Notes: generated by a model from the sequence alone, not told the origin. 48,029 nucleotides of DNA from Clostridia bacterium (GCA_017408985.1 JAFQTO010000008.1:1-48029), one strand, 5' to 3'. Positions 23,937 to 32,735 are shown, counted from the stretch's first letter. Translations and numbers: made by a program.

Positions 23937-25267
23937 AATTTGACGAGTTTAAGCAGGCGGCGTTTGACTGCGCCCTTTCTTCGGGCTGTGAGGCCGCCGA
24001 GCTGTTTATGATAGACAGCGAGTCCACCTCGGTGTCGGTACTTGAACAAAAGGTCGAGTCACACACCTACAGCCACTCTTCGGGGGTCAGCCTGCGTGTC
24101 AAGCTTGACGGCAGGGACGGTTACTACTACACCGAGAGCCTCAGCGACCCCCGTGATGCCGTCAACAAAGCTATGGACAACGCACGGTTTGCCGAAAAAG
24201 CCGACCATCCTATGAACAGCGAGTGTGCAGGCGCCTACAATATGCCCGACTGCGACGACACAGCCGAAAGGGTCAGCACGGGTGATATGATAGACATAGC
24301 TCTGGACACCGAAAAATACGCGCTGGGCGCAGACGAATGCATCAAGCGCATCCAGCACAACGAGGTGGCAAAGGAGCAGAGCACCACTCTGATAGCAAAC
24401 ACTCTGGGCCTCAACGCCGCCTACACCTCAAGCGTGCTTATAAGCTGCTTCTCCCCCGTTGCCGAAAAGGACGGGGAAAAACAAAACGGCTACACCTTTG
24501 CATCGGGAAGCGCCGTCCGCTCACCCAAAAACACCGCATTGCGCGGTGTACAGCTGGCAATGTCCCGCTTCGGCGCAGTCAGCATTCCCGGCGGCGACTA
24601 CCCCATAATAATCCAGAGCAAGGCTATGATACGGCTTCTGGAGACCTTTGCACCCCAGTTTTTTGCAGACAACGTCCAAAAGGGTCTGTCCCCCCTGCAG
24701 GGCAAAGAGGGGCAGGTCATCGCGTCAAGGTGCATCAACCTGACCGATGATCCGTTCCTCTGCGCCCTGCCCAGACCCTTTGACGACGAAGGCAGTCTCA
24801 GCCGGCTTACCCCCATTATCCGAGGCGGCAGGCTTGATTACCTGCTCCACAATCTGAAAACCGCCAAAAAAGCAGGCTGCAGCACCACCGCCAACGCACG
24901 CCGCCCCTCCCTCAGCTCCCCTATCGGCGTGGGCTGCACCAATCTGGTGCTTGAGGAGGGCAGTGCCTCACTTGAGCAGATGATGCTTGAAATGGGCGAC
25001 GGTCTGCTGATAAACTCGCTGTCGGGCCTGCACGCAGGCGCGGAGCCGGTGACGGGAGATTTTTCCCTTCTGGCAAGCGGTTTTGAGGTCAAGGACGGCA
25101 AAATATCCCGTCCCGTCGAGGGTATAACGGTGGCAGGCACCTTTGCGCGACTGCTGGAAAATATAGAAAAGGTGGGCAACGACACCTATTACAGCGAGCC
25201 TATGGGCAGTGTTTACGCTTCCCCCAGCGTCTACCTGAAAAAGGGTATAAAAGTATCGGGAGAATAA
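23933..25267 (+). CDS. pmbA: PmbA/TldE metalloprotease subunit
   Basis: A 444-residue partner of TldD. It has the family fold, ending SGLHAGAEPVTGDFSLLASG and GITVAGTFARLLENIEKVG, but lacks the HExxxH zinc motif, as expected for the non-catalytic TldE/PmbA subunit. The start is GTG at 23933, which overlaps the tldD TGA (GTGA), with GGGGG upstream. Coupled translation fits a 1:1 heterodimer. Confidence 0.92.
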   Translation: MKFDEFKQAAFDCALSSGCEAAELFMIDSESTSVSVLEQKVESHTYSHSSGVSLRVKLDGRDGYYYTESLSDPRDAVNKAMDNARFAEKADHPMNSECAGAYNMPDCDDTAERVSTGDMIDIALDTEKYALGADECIKRIQHNEVAKEQSTTLIANTLGLNAAYTSSVLISCFSPVAEKDGEKQNGYTFASGSAVRSPKNTALRGVQLAMSRFGAVSIPGGDYPIIIQSKAMIRLLETFAPQFFADNVQKGLSPLQGKEGQVIASRCINLTDDPFLCALPRPFDDEGSLSRLTPIIRGGRLDYLLHNLKTAKKAGCSTTANARRPSLSSPIGVGCTNLVLEEGSASLEQMMLEMGDGLLINSLSGLHAGAEPVTGDFSLLASGFEVKDGKISRPVEGITVAGTFARLLENIEKVGNDTYYSEPMGSVYASPSVYLKKGIKVSGE

Positions 25268-25270
25268 GAT

Positions 25271-25474
25271 ATGGATCAGAAAAAAATCGACAGAATAAAC
25301 GAGCTTGCGCGCCTTGCCAAACAACGTGAGCTGACTGAGGCGGAGCAGGCAGAAAGAGCCGTGCTGCGCCGTGAATATATCGACGCATACACCGCAAACC
25401 TCCGCGCAACTCTGGACAATACGGTCATCGTCCGTCCCGACGGCACCCGCGAAAGCCTGAAAGGCAAGAAATAA
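25271..25474 (+). CDS. DUF896 (YnzC-like) small protein
   Basis: A 67-residue charged protein. The N-terminal helix pair KKIDRINELARLAKQRELTE and AEQAERAVLRREYIDAYTAN matches the DUF896/UPF0291 family, as does the C-terminal RPDGTRESLKGKK. In Bacillus, YnzC and its relatives are short helical proteins, one of them linked to the SOS response. The function is not established. It lies three bases after pmbA and ends just before a terminator. Confidence 0.9.
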   Translation: MDQKKIDRINELARLAKQRELTEAEQAERAVLRREYIDAYTANLRATLDNTVIVRPDGTRESLKGKK

Positions 25475-25481
25475 TACAATA

Positions 25482-25514
25482 TAAAAAACGGCATCTGTTG
25501 ATGCCGTTTTTTAT
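25482..25514 (+). terminator. Rho-independent terminator of the tldD-pmbA-DUF896 operon
   Basis: AAAAAACGGCATC and GATGCCGTTTTTT pair around TGTT, ending in a T run eight bases after the DUF896 stop. The A run on the left could also serve the minus strand. Confidence 0.88.
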
Positions 25515-25589
25515 TTGAAATGGCGTAGGAAACGGGCTGATTTCGCCGAAGCTTTTGGTTCGCAGGGGAGGATATCATCCTCCCGTCTA

Positions 25590-25673
25590 ACCAATCTGTC
25601 GCGCAGCGACACCTCACCTATTACCTATTACCTCGCGCTTGCGCCGACGCCTTCATTTAGCATTTTGCATTTT
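25590..25673. repeat. Repeat stretch before the U32 gene
   Basis: It contains GTCGC-GCA-GCGAC followed by ACCTCACCTATTACCTATTAC, a small hairpin GCGC-TTG-CGCC and CATTTAGCATTTTGCATTTTC. These are the inverted forms of modules seen at 31072-31160 and 46493-46520. Confidence 0.6.
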
Positions 25674-27707
25674 CTACAGCAGTTTTCGGTAATACAGTCC
25701 CGCCGTGTGTGGGTACGGGGCGGAAACGGCGTTTTCGAACCGCCCGATGACCGCGTTTGCTTCCTCGGCGCTTTCACGGGTAAACCACAGCAGGCGGTAA
25801 TCGAGCCCTTTTATCTCTCTGTCTGCCATATCAAGGGGCAGGCTGTTGAGCAGGGCAGAGAACTTGCGCTCGGTACATTCAAGCTCGAAGCGGGTATTCT
25901 TGCGGTCGACAAGCTCGCCCTTGCCGCCGCAGCTGTTACAGCCGCCGAAAGCACGGCGGGGGCAGGCGCGGAAATGCATCAGCGGCAGTTTGCCGTAGAC
26001 CACGGCACCGCGGGGGATGCTTCCGCCCAGCGCTTCTATCTTTGCGCTTTGCAGTTCATAGGACACACAGACGCTGTCCAGTCCCATTTTGTCATAGAAC
26101 TCTGCCGCCTCGGTATTGAGCAGGTTGAGCCTGAATCCGCCGTGAAGCTTAAGACCCAGCCGTTTTGCCATATCCACACCGTAGATATTGCCGCACCAAA
26201 GCTCTTTAAGCCCCTGCTTTTTAAGCTCTCTCAGCCTGCTCTCCGTATCTTCCTCGTCCTTGGGGAACAGCAAAGCGGGCAGCTCGGCAACAAGCTTCGT
26301 GCCGTATTTTTTTATCAGCTCGCCGTCGATCTCACAAACGGGCAGTATTATTTTTTGGAGCTTGTCCCCGCTCGTTATCTGTCCCGCTTCATAAAATCTC
26401 GCCCACAGTGCGCCGTCACCCTCGGTCTCGTGCCGCCTCGGCTTTTGCCACGAAAAATCTCCGGGCTCGTGGGGCACGACAGCGCTTCGCAGACTGCTCA
26501 GCTCCTCAAGCGCCTGACGGCGCAGAGAGTTGAGCTGACCTGCACTCAGCGACAGATCGGGGGCAATGTGTGCGTCAAAAGTATCCACGTAATAGGGAGT
26601 ACCGCCGCACTTTTGCAGGTTCTTTTTTGCGCTCTCACCGTCAAGAGGACGGTTTATCGCCTTTTCGGGGGCAGGCACGGGCACGGTCACCCTATGCTTG
26701 CCGTCACTGAGCTGCAGTTTGCCGCCCTCAGATGTCAGGTCAAAGCACATATCCAGAGGTACAAGGGGATTTTCGTTCTTGTACAGCTGACGCAGGTCAG
26801 AAAATACCCCGTCGGCACCCACGACGTCGTCTTTGGTACGGTAGCCGAACATATCCCGACCCAATTTGCCCGTGATATACCCGTCGGTGAATCCGCTTCG
26901 GGAGAACACCGCACGCAAAGTCTCACCGTCGTATGGCTTGCCCTCAAGGGCGTTTTTGCAGGCGGTTACGGCGGCGGCAACGTACTCGGGCCGCTTCATC
27001 CTGCCCTCGATCTTAAAGGTGTCCACACCTGCCTGCACCATCTCACCGATTCGGGAAAGCAGGGACATATCCTTCAGCGACAGGGCATAGGGATTGCCGC
27101 TGCACCGCCAGTCAAGACGGCAGGGTTGGGCGCACAGTCCTCGGTTGCCCGAGCGGCCGCCCAGCATTGCCGACATATAGCAGGCACCCGACAGGCTCAT
27201 ACAGTGAGCACCGTGGACGAATGCTTCGGCTTTGACCGAGATATCAGAGCAGATCTTTGCCATCTCCTCGGCAGAAAGCTCTCTTGCCAGCACCACGCTG
27301 TCAAAACCGCAGCTTTCCAGAAATTTTGCACCCGCCAGATTATGCACCGCCGTTTGGGTGGATGCATACCGCTCAAGGGTGGGGTATTTGTTTATAAACA
27401 GCCTGAGTGTCGCCATATCCTGAATGATGACCGCGTCGGCACCCGATGCGGCAATATTATCCGCCTCCCGCTCAAGCTCAATAAGCTCGCTGTCAAACAC
27501 GAGGGTGTTGACGGTGACGAACACCTTGCACCCACGCTCGTGGCAGTATGAAACGGCGTTTTTCAGGTCGATCTCGCCGAAATTGGCGGCGTTCCGACGG
27601 GCGTTGAAGCCCTTTGCCCCGAGGTACACCGCATTTGCACCGCATCTTACGGCGGCGACAAGCTGTTCACCTCCGCCCGCAGGCGCCATTATCTGTAGGT
27701 CGCGCAT
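25674..27707 (-). CDS. U32 family peptidase/RNA hydroxylation-type protein with DUF3656-like C-terminus
   Basis: A 677-residue protein. The N-terminal half is a U32 domain: MAPAGGGEQLVAAVRCGANA at the start, VHGAHCMSLSGACYMSAMLG and GNRGLCAQPCRLDW (about 170-210), with the conserved cysteines. Members such as RlhA and TrhP hydroxylate 23S rRNA or tRNA, so peptidase activity should not be assumed. The later part has a long insertion and a CPRRAFGGCNSCGGKGE cysteine cluster near 620, which could bind a metal. I use the ATG at 27707, with CCTCC-complement GGAGG seven bases upstream. The ABC exporter gene is directly upstream. Confidence 0.9.
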   Translation of the reverse strand: MRDLQIMAPAGGGEQLVAAVRCGANAVYLGAKGFNARRNAANFGEIDLKNAVSYCHERGCKVFVTVNTLVFDSELIELEREADNIAASGADAVIIQDMATLRLFINKYPTLERYASTQTAVHNLAGAKFLESCGFDSVVLARELSAEEMAKICSDISVKAEAFVHGAHCMSLSGACYMSAMLGGRSGNRGLCAQPCRLDWRCSGNPYALSLKDMSLLSRIGEMVQAGVDTFKIEGRMKRPEYVAAAVTACKNALEGKPYDGETLRAVFSRSGFTDGYITGKLGRDMFGYRTKDDVVGADGVFSDLRQLYKNENPLVPLDMCFDLTSEGGKLQLSDGKHRVTVPVPAPEKAINRPLDGESAKKNLQKCGGTPYYVDTFDAHIAPDLSLSAGQLNSLRRQALEELSSLRSAVVPHEPGDFSWQKPRRHETEGDGALWARFYEAGQITSGDKLQKIILPVCEIDGELIKKYGTKLVAELPALLFPKDEEDTESRLRELKKQGLKELWCGNIYGVDMAKRLGLKLHGGFRLNLLNTEAAEFYDKMGLDSVCVSYELQSAKIEALGGSIPRGAVVYGKLPLMHFRACPRRAFGGCNSCGGKGELVDRKNTRFELECTERKFSALLNSLPLDMADREIKGLDYRLLWFTRESAEEANAVIGRFENAVSAPYPHTAGLYYRKLL

Positions 27708-27719
27708 AGCCATCCTCCG

Positions 27720-29360
27720 TTATTTTATCTGTGTGAGAGTGCCGTTTTGCAGCCGCAGTTCCCGCGTGCATATCTCCCGCGCCGCACTCTTGTGGGATAT
27801 CATAATGACCGTGCGGTCCTTGAGAGCTTTGAGATTACAAAGCAGCTCCCTTTCGGTGCGGTCGTCCAATGCCGAGGTAGGCTCGTCCAGAAGCAGTACG
27901 GGCGCGCCCGACACCAGCGCGCGGGCAACGGCAAGGCGCTGTGCCTGACCCTCGCTGAGTGCGCTTCCCTCCTGACCGACGGGGGTATCAAGAAGCCGGG
28001 GCAGCTTGTTTACGAACTCACTGCAGCAGGCGGTGTCAAGCGCCTGCCTAAGCTTGTCGTCTGCGACCTGCGCGCCGAAGCACAGATTATCCCGCACCGT
28101 ACCGCTGAGAAGCATATTCCCCTGGGGGACGAAGGCGAACATCCCGCGCGCGGAGGGGTCTATAACCTCACCGCGGTCGGTGGTTATACTGCCGCTATGG
28201 TCATACATACCCATCAGAAGCATAAACAGACTGGTCTTGCCCTCGCCCGTAGCGCCGCTGACGAGGGTAAACTCGCCCTTTGGGATGGACGCAGAAGCGT
28301 TTTTCAGCACCTGCTCTCTGCCGTAACCGAAGGTGACGTCCTTCAGCTCGATAGACTGCATATTACGGTACATCTCATCGGTGTCGGCAGGGACAAAATT
28401 TTCGCAGTCCTGCTCCAGCTCCATAAGCCGCTCGCAGGAGGAGAGCATCGAATAATAACGGGGCATAATGCCGCTGAGCGCCGAAAAGGGCTGCTGTACC
28501 TGAGACACAAGCTGCAAAAGCGCGGTCAAAGTACCGAACGTCATACTCTCATCACCTGCGCCCAGCCTGAAAGCGCAGTATATCATCACGCCGATATATG
28601 CACCGCGGAAAAACAGCACGAAGCCCGAGGACACCACGGTGTTCAGTTTGGCTTTGTTCATCCTCGCACGGTAATGCGCCCTCTGTACGGGCTGTGCCGC
28701 AGCGGTGACGGCGGCTTCTTTGCCGTAGGCTTTGATGATAACGAAGCGGTCAAACGCCTCCTGAAAATATCCGCGCACTTTGTCCTCCGCCTGCTGCAGA
28801 GACCTGTGCAGGCGCTTGATGCGGGGGCGGAGTATACGGCTGACGGCAAACAGCCCGACGCCCATAACGGCAAATGCGATTATGAGAAATCTGTCGAATA
28901 TCCACAGCACCCAGAACACGGCGGCAAGGCGCATTACCACAGCCGCCAGGGTAGGCAATATTGCGGTGACCCCGCCCGCAACTACGGCAGTATCCGAAAA
29001 AAGTCTGTTAAGAAGCTCGCCGCGGTGGTTTTCGCTCATAGCGGCGGTCTTCTTGCGCAAAGCGGCACCCAAAAGTCCGTTCTGTATAGTCAGCGTCAGC
29101 GAGCCTGCCACCCTTTCGGTCAGCAGATTGGACAGCGCATAAAGCCCGATGTGCAGAAGTACAACCCCCGCAAGCATAGCCGCCATGCCGCCGGCTGCCG
29201 AAAGCCCTCCGTCTATAGCGGCATCCAGAAAAAGCTTGGACAGATAGGCAAAGGCCACTGCGCACACGCTCAAAAGCCCATCGCAGAGCACAAGTAATAT
29301 GAGTCCCCCGCTGTTGGGTCGTATTCTGCTGCAAAGCCAGCCTAACGCCTTGTTCTTCAC
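27720..29360 (-). CDS. ABC transporter, fused permease/ATP-binding (exporter type)
   Basis: A 546-residue half-transporter. Residues 1-310 hold six predicted membrane helices. The nucleotide-binding domain (about 335-546) shows Walker A GATGEGKTS, Q-loop FAFVPQGNMLLSGTVRDNL, signature ALSEGQAQRLAVARAL (LSEGQ for the usual LSGGQ), Walker B PVLLLDEPTSALDD and the H-loop MISHKS. It should form a homodimer, or a heterodimer with a partner not seen here, that exports lipids, peptides or drugs. GTG at 29360 has AGGGG at good spacing and is preferred over GTG at 29369. A hairpin array lies just upstream. Confidence 0.92.
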   Translation of the reverse strand: MKNKALGWLCSRIRPNSGGLILLVLCDGLLSVCAVAFAYLSKLFLDAAIDGGLSAAGGMAAMLAGVVLLHIGLYALSNLLTERVAGSLTLTIQNGLLGAALRKKTAAMSENHRGELLNRLFSDTAVVAGGVTAILPTLAAVVMRLAAVFWVLWIFDRFLIIAFAVMGVGLFAVSRILRPRIKRLHRSLQQAEDKVRGYFQEAFDRFVIIKAYGKEAAVTAAAQPVQRAHYRARMNKAKLNTVVSSGFVLFFRGAYIGVMIYCAFRLGAGDESMTFGTLTALLQLVSQVQQPFSALSGIMPRYYSMLSSCERLMELEQDCENFVPADTDEMYRNMQSIELKDVTFGYGREQVLKNASASIPKGEFTLVSGATGEGKTSLFMLLMGMYDHSGSITTDRGEVIDPSARGMFAFVPQGNMLLSGTVRDNLCFGAQVADDKLRQALDTACCSEFVNKLPRLLDTPVGQEGSALSEGQAQRLAVARALVSGAPVLLLDEPTSALDDRTERELLCNLKALKDRTVIMISHKSAAREICTRELRLQNGTLTQIK

Positions 29361-29380
29361 TCTGTTCACCCCTGTTTAAC

Positions 29381-29516
29381 GTCATCGAAGATGACATATC
29401 GCCCCGTGTTATGCGGAATATCGCACCGCAGGTATATCGCACGCCATCAGGCGTATATCGCTTTTGCCGTCAGGCAAAAATAACGAGTTTGAGCGCAAGC
29501 TCAAACATATCGCCGC
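29381..29516. repeat. Mini-hairpin array with ATATCGC linker
   Basis: Hairpins GTCATC-GAA-GATGAC, CCGTG-type, ACC-GCA-GGT, ACGCC-ATCA-GGCGT, TTTTGCC-GTCA-GGCAAAA and GTTTGAGC-GCAA-GCTCAAAC are separated by ATATCGC. The linker differs by one base from the ATATCGA and ATATCAC arrays. The rest of the 29370-29685 gap holds GCGTTGTGCATTTTGCAT (29553-29572) and no gene. Confidence 0.8.
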
Positions 29517-29662
29517 CTAACAGATCGGTCTCCAACGCCGACACCTTAATTATGCGTTGTGCATTTTGCATCGTACGTTTACTTTATCATATCATAGCCG
29601 CAAAGATAAGTCAAAAGCTGATTTTGTGCCCGAATTTCGTCCGTCGGGAGCACCAAAAGGTC

Positions 29663-29691
29663 TATACAAATTATTACAGATATGTTATAAT
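29663..29691 (+). promoter_or_regulatory. Promoter of the HPr-kinase-like/PqqD/S26 cassette
   Basis: TATAAT (29686-29691) is an exact -10 box; the -35, TATACA at 29663-29668, is weak, 17 bases away. The first gene starts 37 bases further on. Confidence 0.55.
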
Positions 29692-29727
29692 GTATGATGT
29701 ATCGGTATATGCAAAGGGGTTGATGGC

Positions 29728-30390
29728 GTGATCTTTGAGGTGGCGGGACTTACCGTGCGCGTTCACGGGGAGAGCGGTTACCTTCGCGCCCTCTGCGCCG
29801 ATCATATATCCGCCTCGGAGCCGGAGCTGACCGTCACCCTTGAGCAGACCGACCCTCTTGAGCAGAGCATCGAGCTGCTTCGGCAGGTCAACGACGCGCT
29901 TATAGAGAGAAACACCTTTTTGATGCATTGTTCGGCGCTGGCGCTGGACGGGCAGGGGTATCTGTTTGCCGCGCATTCGGGCACGGGCAAGAGCACCCAC
30001 GCCGCTATGTGGCGGCAGGAATTCGGCGACCGTGTGACCATGGTCAACGATGACAAGCCCTTTATCCGCATCACCGACGGGGGCGTGTTCGTCTGCGGCT
30101 CACCCTGGCGCGGCAAGCACAACCTGGGCGCCAATATCTGCGTTCCCGTCAAGGCTCTGTGTTTTTTGGAGCGCGGGCAGAGCGATCGGATTTTCGGCAT
30201 ATCCCCCGCCCGGGCACTTGACAGTATCTTTGACCAGATCCCCCGCTCCCCCGACCCCGCCTACACCCTGCGGCTGCTGGAGCTTCTGGACAGCCTGCTG
30301 ACACGGGTGCCCCTTTATCGCCTGGAGTGTACGCCTACCAAAGCGGCGGCACGGACGGCATTTTTTGGAATGAACGGAGACAAACTATGA
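29728..30390 (+). CDS. HPr-kinase-like P-loop protein
   Basis: A 220-residue protein resembling the catalytic domain of HPr kinase. The P-loop AAHSGTGKSTHAAMW (about 83-97) follows LMHCSALALDG; TMVNDDKPFIRI supplies the acidic pair after it, and CGSPWRGKHN resembles the nucleotide and acceptor loop. It lacks the N-terminal domain of true HprK. In Firmicutes such stand-alone kinases occur with PqqD-like proteins and, in some lasso-peptide clusters, phosphorylate the precursor peptide. Here PqqD and an S26 peptidase follow in overlapping frames, so the three likely act together on one peptide or protein. No precursor peptide is visible. Confidence 0.85.
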   Translation: MIFEVAGLTVRVHGESGYLRALCADHISASEPELTVTLEQTDPLEQSIELLRQVNDALIERNTFLMHCSALALDGQGYLFAAHSGTGKSTHAAMWRQEFGDRVTMVNDDKPFIRITDGGVFVCGSPWRGKHNLGANICVPVKALCFLERGQSDRIFGISPARALDSIFDQIPRSPDPAYTLRLLELLDSLLTRVPLYRLECTPTKAAARTAFFGMNGDKL

Positions 30391-30650
30391 AGATCAAGGA
30401 CGGCTTTATACTTCGCAACGTTGCAGGCACCAATCTGGTGGTTGCCGTAGGCGAGCGGAGCAAGATCTTTAACAGAATGATGAAGCTCAATGATACGGCG
30501 GCTTTTCTGTGGCAGCAGATGCAAAAGGAATGTACCCCGCAGCAGCTGGTGGACAGTCTGACCCGAGAGTACAACGTGACACAGGACGTCGCCGCCTACG
30601 ACGTAGACGCCTTTGTGGGCGCACTTAGGGAGGCAGGCGTTCTTGACTGA
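30387..30650 (+). CDS. PqqD family protein
   Basis: An 87-residue PqqD-like protein. It has GFILRNVAGTNLVVAVGE, the conserved FNRMMKLNDTAAFLWQQM and a C-terminal helix-turn-helix-like part VDSLTREYNV and VDAFVGALREAGVL. PqqD-like domains bind leader peptides of ribosomally made natural products and pass them to modifying enzymes. Here no radical SAM or cyclase gene is close, so the bound peptide is unknown. The ATG at 30387 overlaps the kinase stop (ATGA), and the S26 peptidase starts inside its end. Confidence 0.88.
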   Translation: MKIKDGFILRNVAGTNLVVAVGERSKIFNRMMKLNDTAAFLWQQMQKECTPQQLVDSLTREYNVTQDVAAYDVDAFVGALREAGVLD

Positions 30651-31071
30651 ACAGATGCACCTGCGGGATCTGTATCCCGTTATTTGTGAGGTCTTAAGCA
30701 GCGGCGGCGAGTTTACGTTTACGCCTTCGGGCAACAGTATGCGGCCTATGCTTCAGGGCAAAAACTGCTCGGTGACCATTAAAGCCGCCTGCGGCAGGCT
30801 GAGAAAATACGATCTGCCCCTCTACCGCTGTGCCGATGGGCGGTTCGTGCTGCACAGGGTCATCAAAGTCCTGCCCGACGGCTACGTTATGCGGGGCGAC
30901 GGCAATATACAAAAAGAATACGGCATCCGCGACTGCGACATCGTCGGTGTGGTCACGTCGTTTACACGCAAGGGCAAAAAATACCCGGTCAACGGTGCGG
31001 GAGTTTGGCTGTACAGCCGTCTGTGGTGCGCCCTGCCGATGCTGCGACTGCTTGCGCGAGGTAAGAAGTAA
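30643..31071 (+). CDS. S26-type signal-peptidase-like protein (Ser/His dyad)
   Basis: A 142-residue peptidase-like protein. FTPSGNSMRPML (about 25-36) holds the SxM catalytic serine of signal peptidases. RFVLHRVIKV (about 67-76) has a His where bacterial SPase I has Lys, the arrangement of SipW, archaeal and ER-type enzymes. VMRGDGN is the third conserved box. It lacks an N-terminal membrane anchor; the only hydrophobic stretch is the C-terminal VWLYSRLWCALPMLRLL. TTG at 30643 has GGGAGG nine bases upstream and overlaps the PqqD stop; ATG at 30655 is the alternative. It may cleave a peptide handled by the PqqD and kinase pair (inference). Confidence 0.8.
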   Translation: MTEQMHLRDLYPVICEVLSSGGEFTFTPSGNSMRPMLQGKNCSVTIKAACGRLRKYDLPLYRCADGRFVLHRVIKVLPDGYVMRGDGNIQKEYGIRDCDIVGVVTSFTRKGKKYPVNGAGVWLYSRLWCALPMLRLLARGKK

Positions 31072-31160
31072 AAAGTAATAAGTAATAAGTAAGTTGTCGC
31101 TGCGCGACGAATTGATAAAAAACTAACAGCTTCTTTCATTTTGCATTTTGCATTTAACAA
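31072..31160 (+). repeat. GTAATAAGTAATAAGTAA repeat with GTCGC hairpin
   Basis: A run of AGTAATA units is followed by GTCGC-TGC-GCGAC and TTTTGCATTTTGCATT. It is the same module order, inverted, as at 25590-25673. It separates the S26 peptidase from the Wzz-like gene by 120 bases without a terminator. Confidence 0.55.
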
Positions 31161-31191
31161 CATTCTCTTCCCGGATTGTGAGGTCATAAAG

Positions 31192-31908
31192 TTGAAAGAA
31201 ATCGAAATCTCTCTGCAGGACTTGTACTCGCTGTTTATGCGCAAGTTCAAGTGGATCGCTGTGGTCGTTGCTCTGTGCATCGTACTCGCCACCCTTTTCA
31301 CCATATTCTTTATCACGCCCCGCTACACCTCGTCGGTGACTATGCTGGTCACCAGCTACGGTGACCGCGCCAACGCCAGCGTTCAGTATGCCGAAATAGA
31401 GGCATCCCGCAGCCTTGTCAAGTCTTATGCCAAGCTCATCACCAGCAGTCGCATACTCACTCAGGTCGCCGCCGAGCTGGACGGCGAGTTTACCGTCAAT
31501 CAGCTGCGCTCTATGCTTTCGGTGCAGACCATCAACGACACCCAGATAGTCGTGGTGGATATCGAGACCACCTCCGCAGAGCTTTCGGCAGAGGTGGGCA
31601 ACGCTCTTGCCGAGGTGCTTCCCGGTGAGGTCGCCAAGATGGAGATAGGCGGCAAGGTTGACATCATCGACTACGCCTATGTGCCCACCACCCACTCCTC
31701 CCCCAACCTGCTGCTCAATCTGGTCATCGCCGCATTCGTGGGTGCGGCGGGCAGCTACGCCTGCTTCTTCGTGGCAGAGCGGCTTGACACCATCGTCCGT
31801 GAGGAAGAGGACCTGACCGACAACTTCAAGAATATTCCCATCCTCGGCACCATCCCGCCCCTTGACCACATCGGTGAAGCCGGCGCGAAAGGAGGCGCAG
31901 ACAAATGA
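31192..31908 (+). CDS. Wzz/CapA-like chain-length and BY-kinase adaptor protein
   Basis: A 238-residue membrane protein. It starts KEIEISLQDLYSLFMRKFKW, then a first membrane helix (about 21-43), an outside part with coiled character, and a second helix (about 181-204) followed by a cytoplasmic tail. This is the Wzz/CpsC/CapA layout, in which the tail activates the separate BY-kinase. TTG at 31192 has GTGAGG eight bases upstream. The stop overlaps the kinase start (ATGA). These pairs regulate the export and length of capsule or exopolysaccharide, but no glycosyltransferases are here. Confidence 0.88.
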   Translation: MKEIEISLQDLYSLFMRKFKWIAVVVALCIVLATLFTIFFITPRYTSSVTMLVTSYGDRANASVQYAEIEASRSLVKSYAKLITSSRILTQVAAELDGEFTVNQLRSMLSVQTINDTQIVVVDIETTSAELSAEVGNALAEVLPGEVAKMEIGGKVDIIDYAYVPTTHSSPNLLLNLVIAAFVGAAGSYACFFVAERLDTIVREEEDLTDNFKNIPILGTIPPLDHIGEAGAKGGADK

Positions 31909-32735
31909 GCAAAAGCAAAAAAGGCTTTTTTGCCTCGGCCTTCGGCAAAAAGAACGCCCCTGCACAGATAAAAAGCTCGGTATTCCGCAAGAGCGACGTC
32001 AGCAAAATGCTGTCTGACAAGAGCCCCTTCGGTGTCAAGGAGAGCTACGGCGCCATCCGTACTCAGCTGAACTTCTCCCGCAAGAACGAAAAATGCCCCG
32101 TGTTTGCCGTGACAAGTATGACCCCCGGCGACGGCAAGACCGTCAACTGCATCAATATCGCCATCAGCTTTGCCAAGCTGAACAAGCGGGTGCTTATCAT
32201 CGACAGCGATATGCGCAACCCCACCGTGCACAAGTTCTTCTCCCTCTCCTCCTCCAACGGTCTCAGCGAGCTGCTGGCAGGATTTGCCACCTCGGTCAAC
32301 TTCAAGACCACGGGTGTGGACAATCTTACCGTGCTTACCTCGGGCGATACCCCTCCCAACCCCGCCGAACTGCTCAACTCCGAGCAGATGGATAAGCTGC
32401 TCAAGCTTGTTCGCGAGCATTTTGACTACGTTTTCATAGACACGCCCCCCGTTTCGCTGGTCACCGACGCCACCGTTCTGGCGCAGAAGGTCACCGGCTA
32501 CGTTATCGTTGTCCGTCCCGGTCACAGCGATATCCGCGACCTGAAACACGGCGTTGACTCCCTGCAGGCGCTGGGCGCCACCATAAGCGGCTTCGTGTGC
32601 AACGACGCCGACGACAACGTCCGTCACAGCCGCCGTGCCTATTACAAGAGCTATTACTACAAACGCTACGGCTACAGCTACGAGCAGTACGCAGGGGCAA
32701 GCGGTGCCGTCCAAGATACTCAGGATGATAATTGA
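31905..32735 (+). CDS. BY-type tyrosine kinase (CpsD/CapB family)
   Basis: A 276-residue P-loop tyrosine kinase. Walker A is TSMTPGDGKTVNCINIAIS (about 68-86), Walker A' is RVLIIDSDMRNPTVHKFF and Walker B is DYVFIDTPPVSLVTD. The C-terminus is a tyrosine cluster, RRAYYKSYYYKRYGYSYEQY (about 244-263), the site of autophosphorylation. Together with the Wzz-like adaptor and the phosphatase encoded next, it forms a complete phosphotyrosine switch. Known targets include polysaccharide machinery and other cell-envelope proteins. Confidence 0.93.
   Translation: MSKSKKGFFASAFGKKNAPAQIKSSVFRKSDVSKMLSDKSPFGVKESYGAIRTQLNFSRKNEKCPVFAVTSMTPGDGKTVNCINIAISFAKLNKRVLIIDSDMRNPTVHKFFSLSSSNGLSELLAGFATSVNFKTTGVDNLTVLTSGDTPPNPAELLNSEQMDKLLKLVREHFDYVFIDTPPVSLVTDATVLAQKVTGYVIVVRPGHSDIRDLKHGVDSLQALGATISGFVCNDADDNVRHSRRAYYKSYYYKRYGYSYEQYAGASGAVQDTQDDN

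Noticed and set aside
25515-27551. A 678-codon plus-strand open frame opposite the U32 gene, and 27747-29297 opposite the ABC exporter
   Set aside because: The minus-strand products carry complete family motifs; the opposite frames do not resemble proteins.
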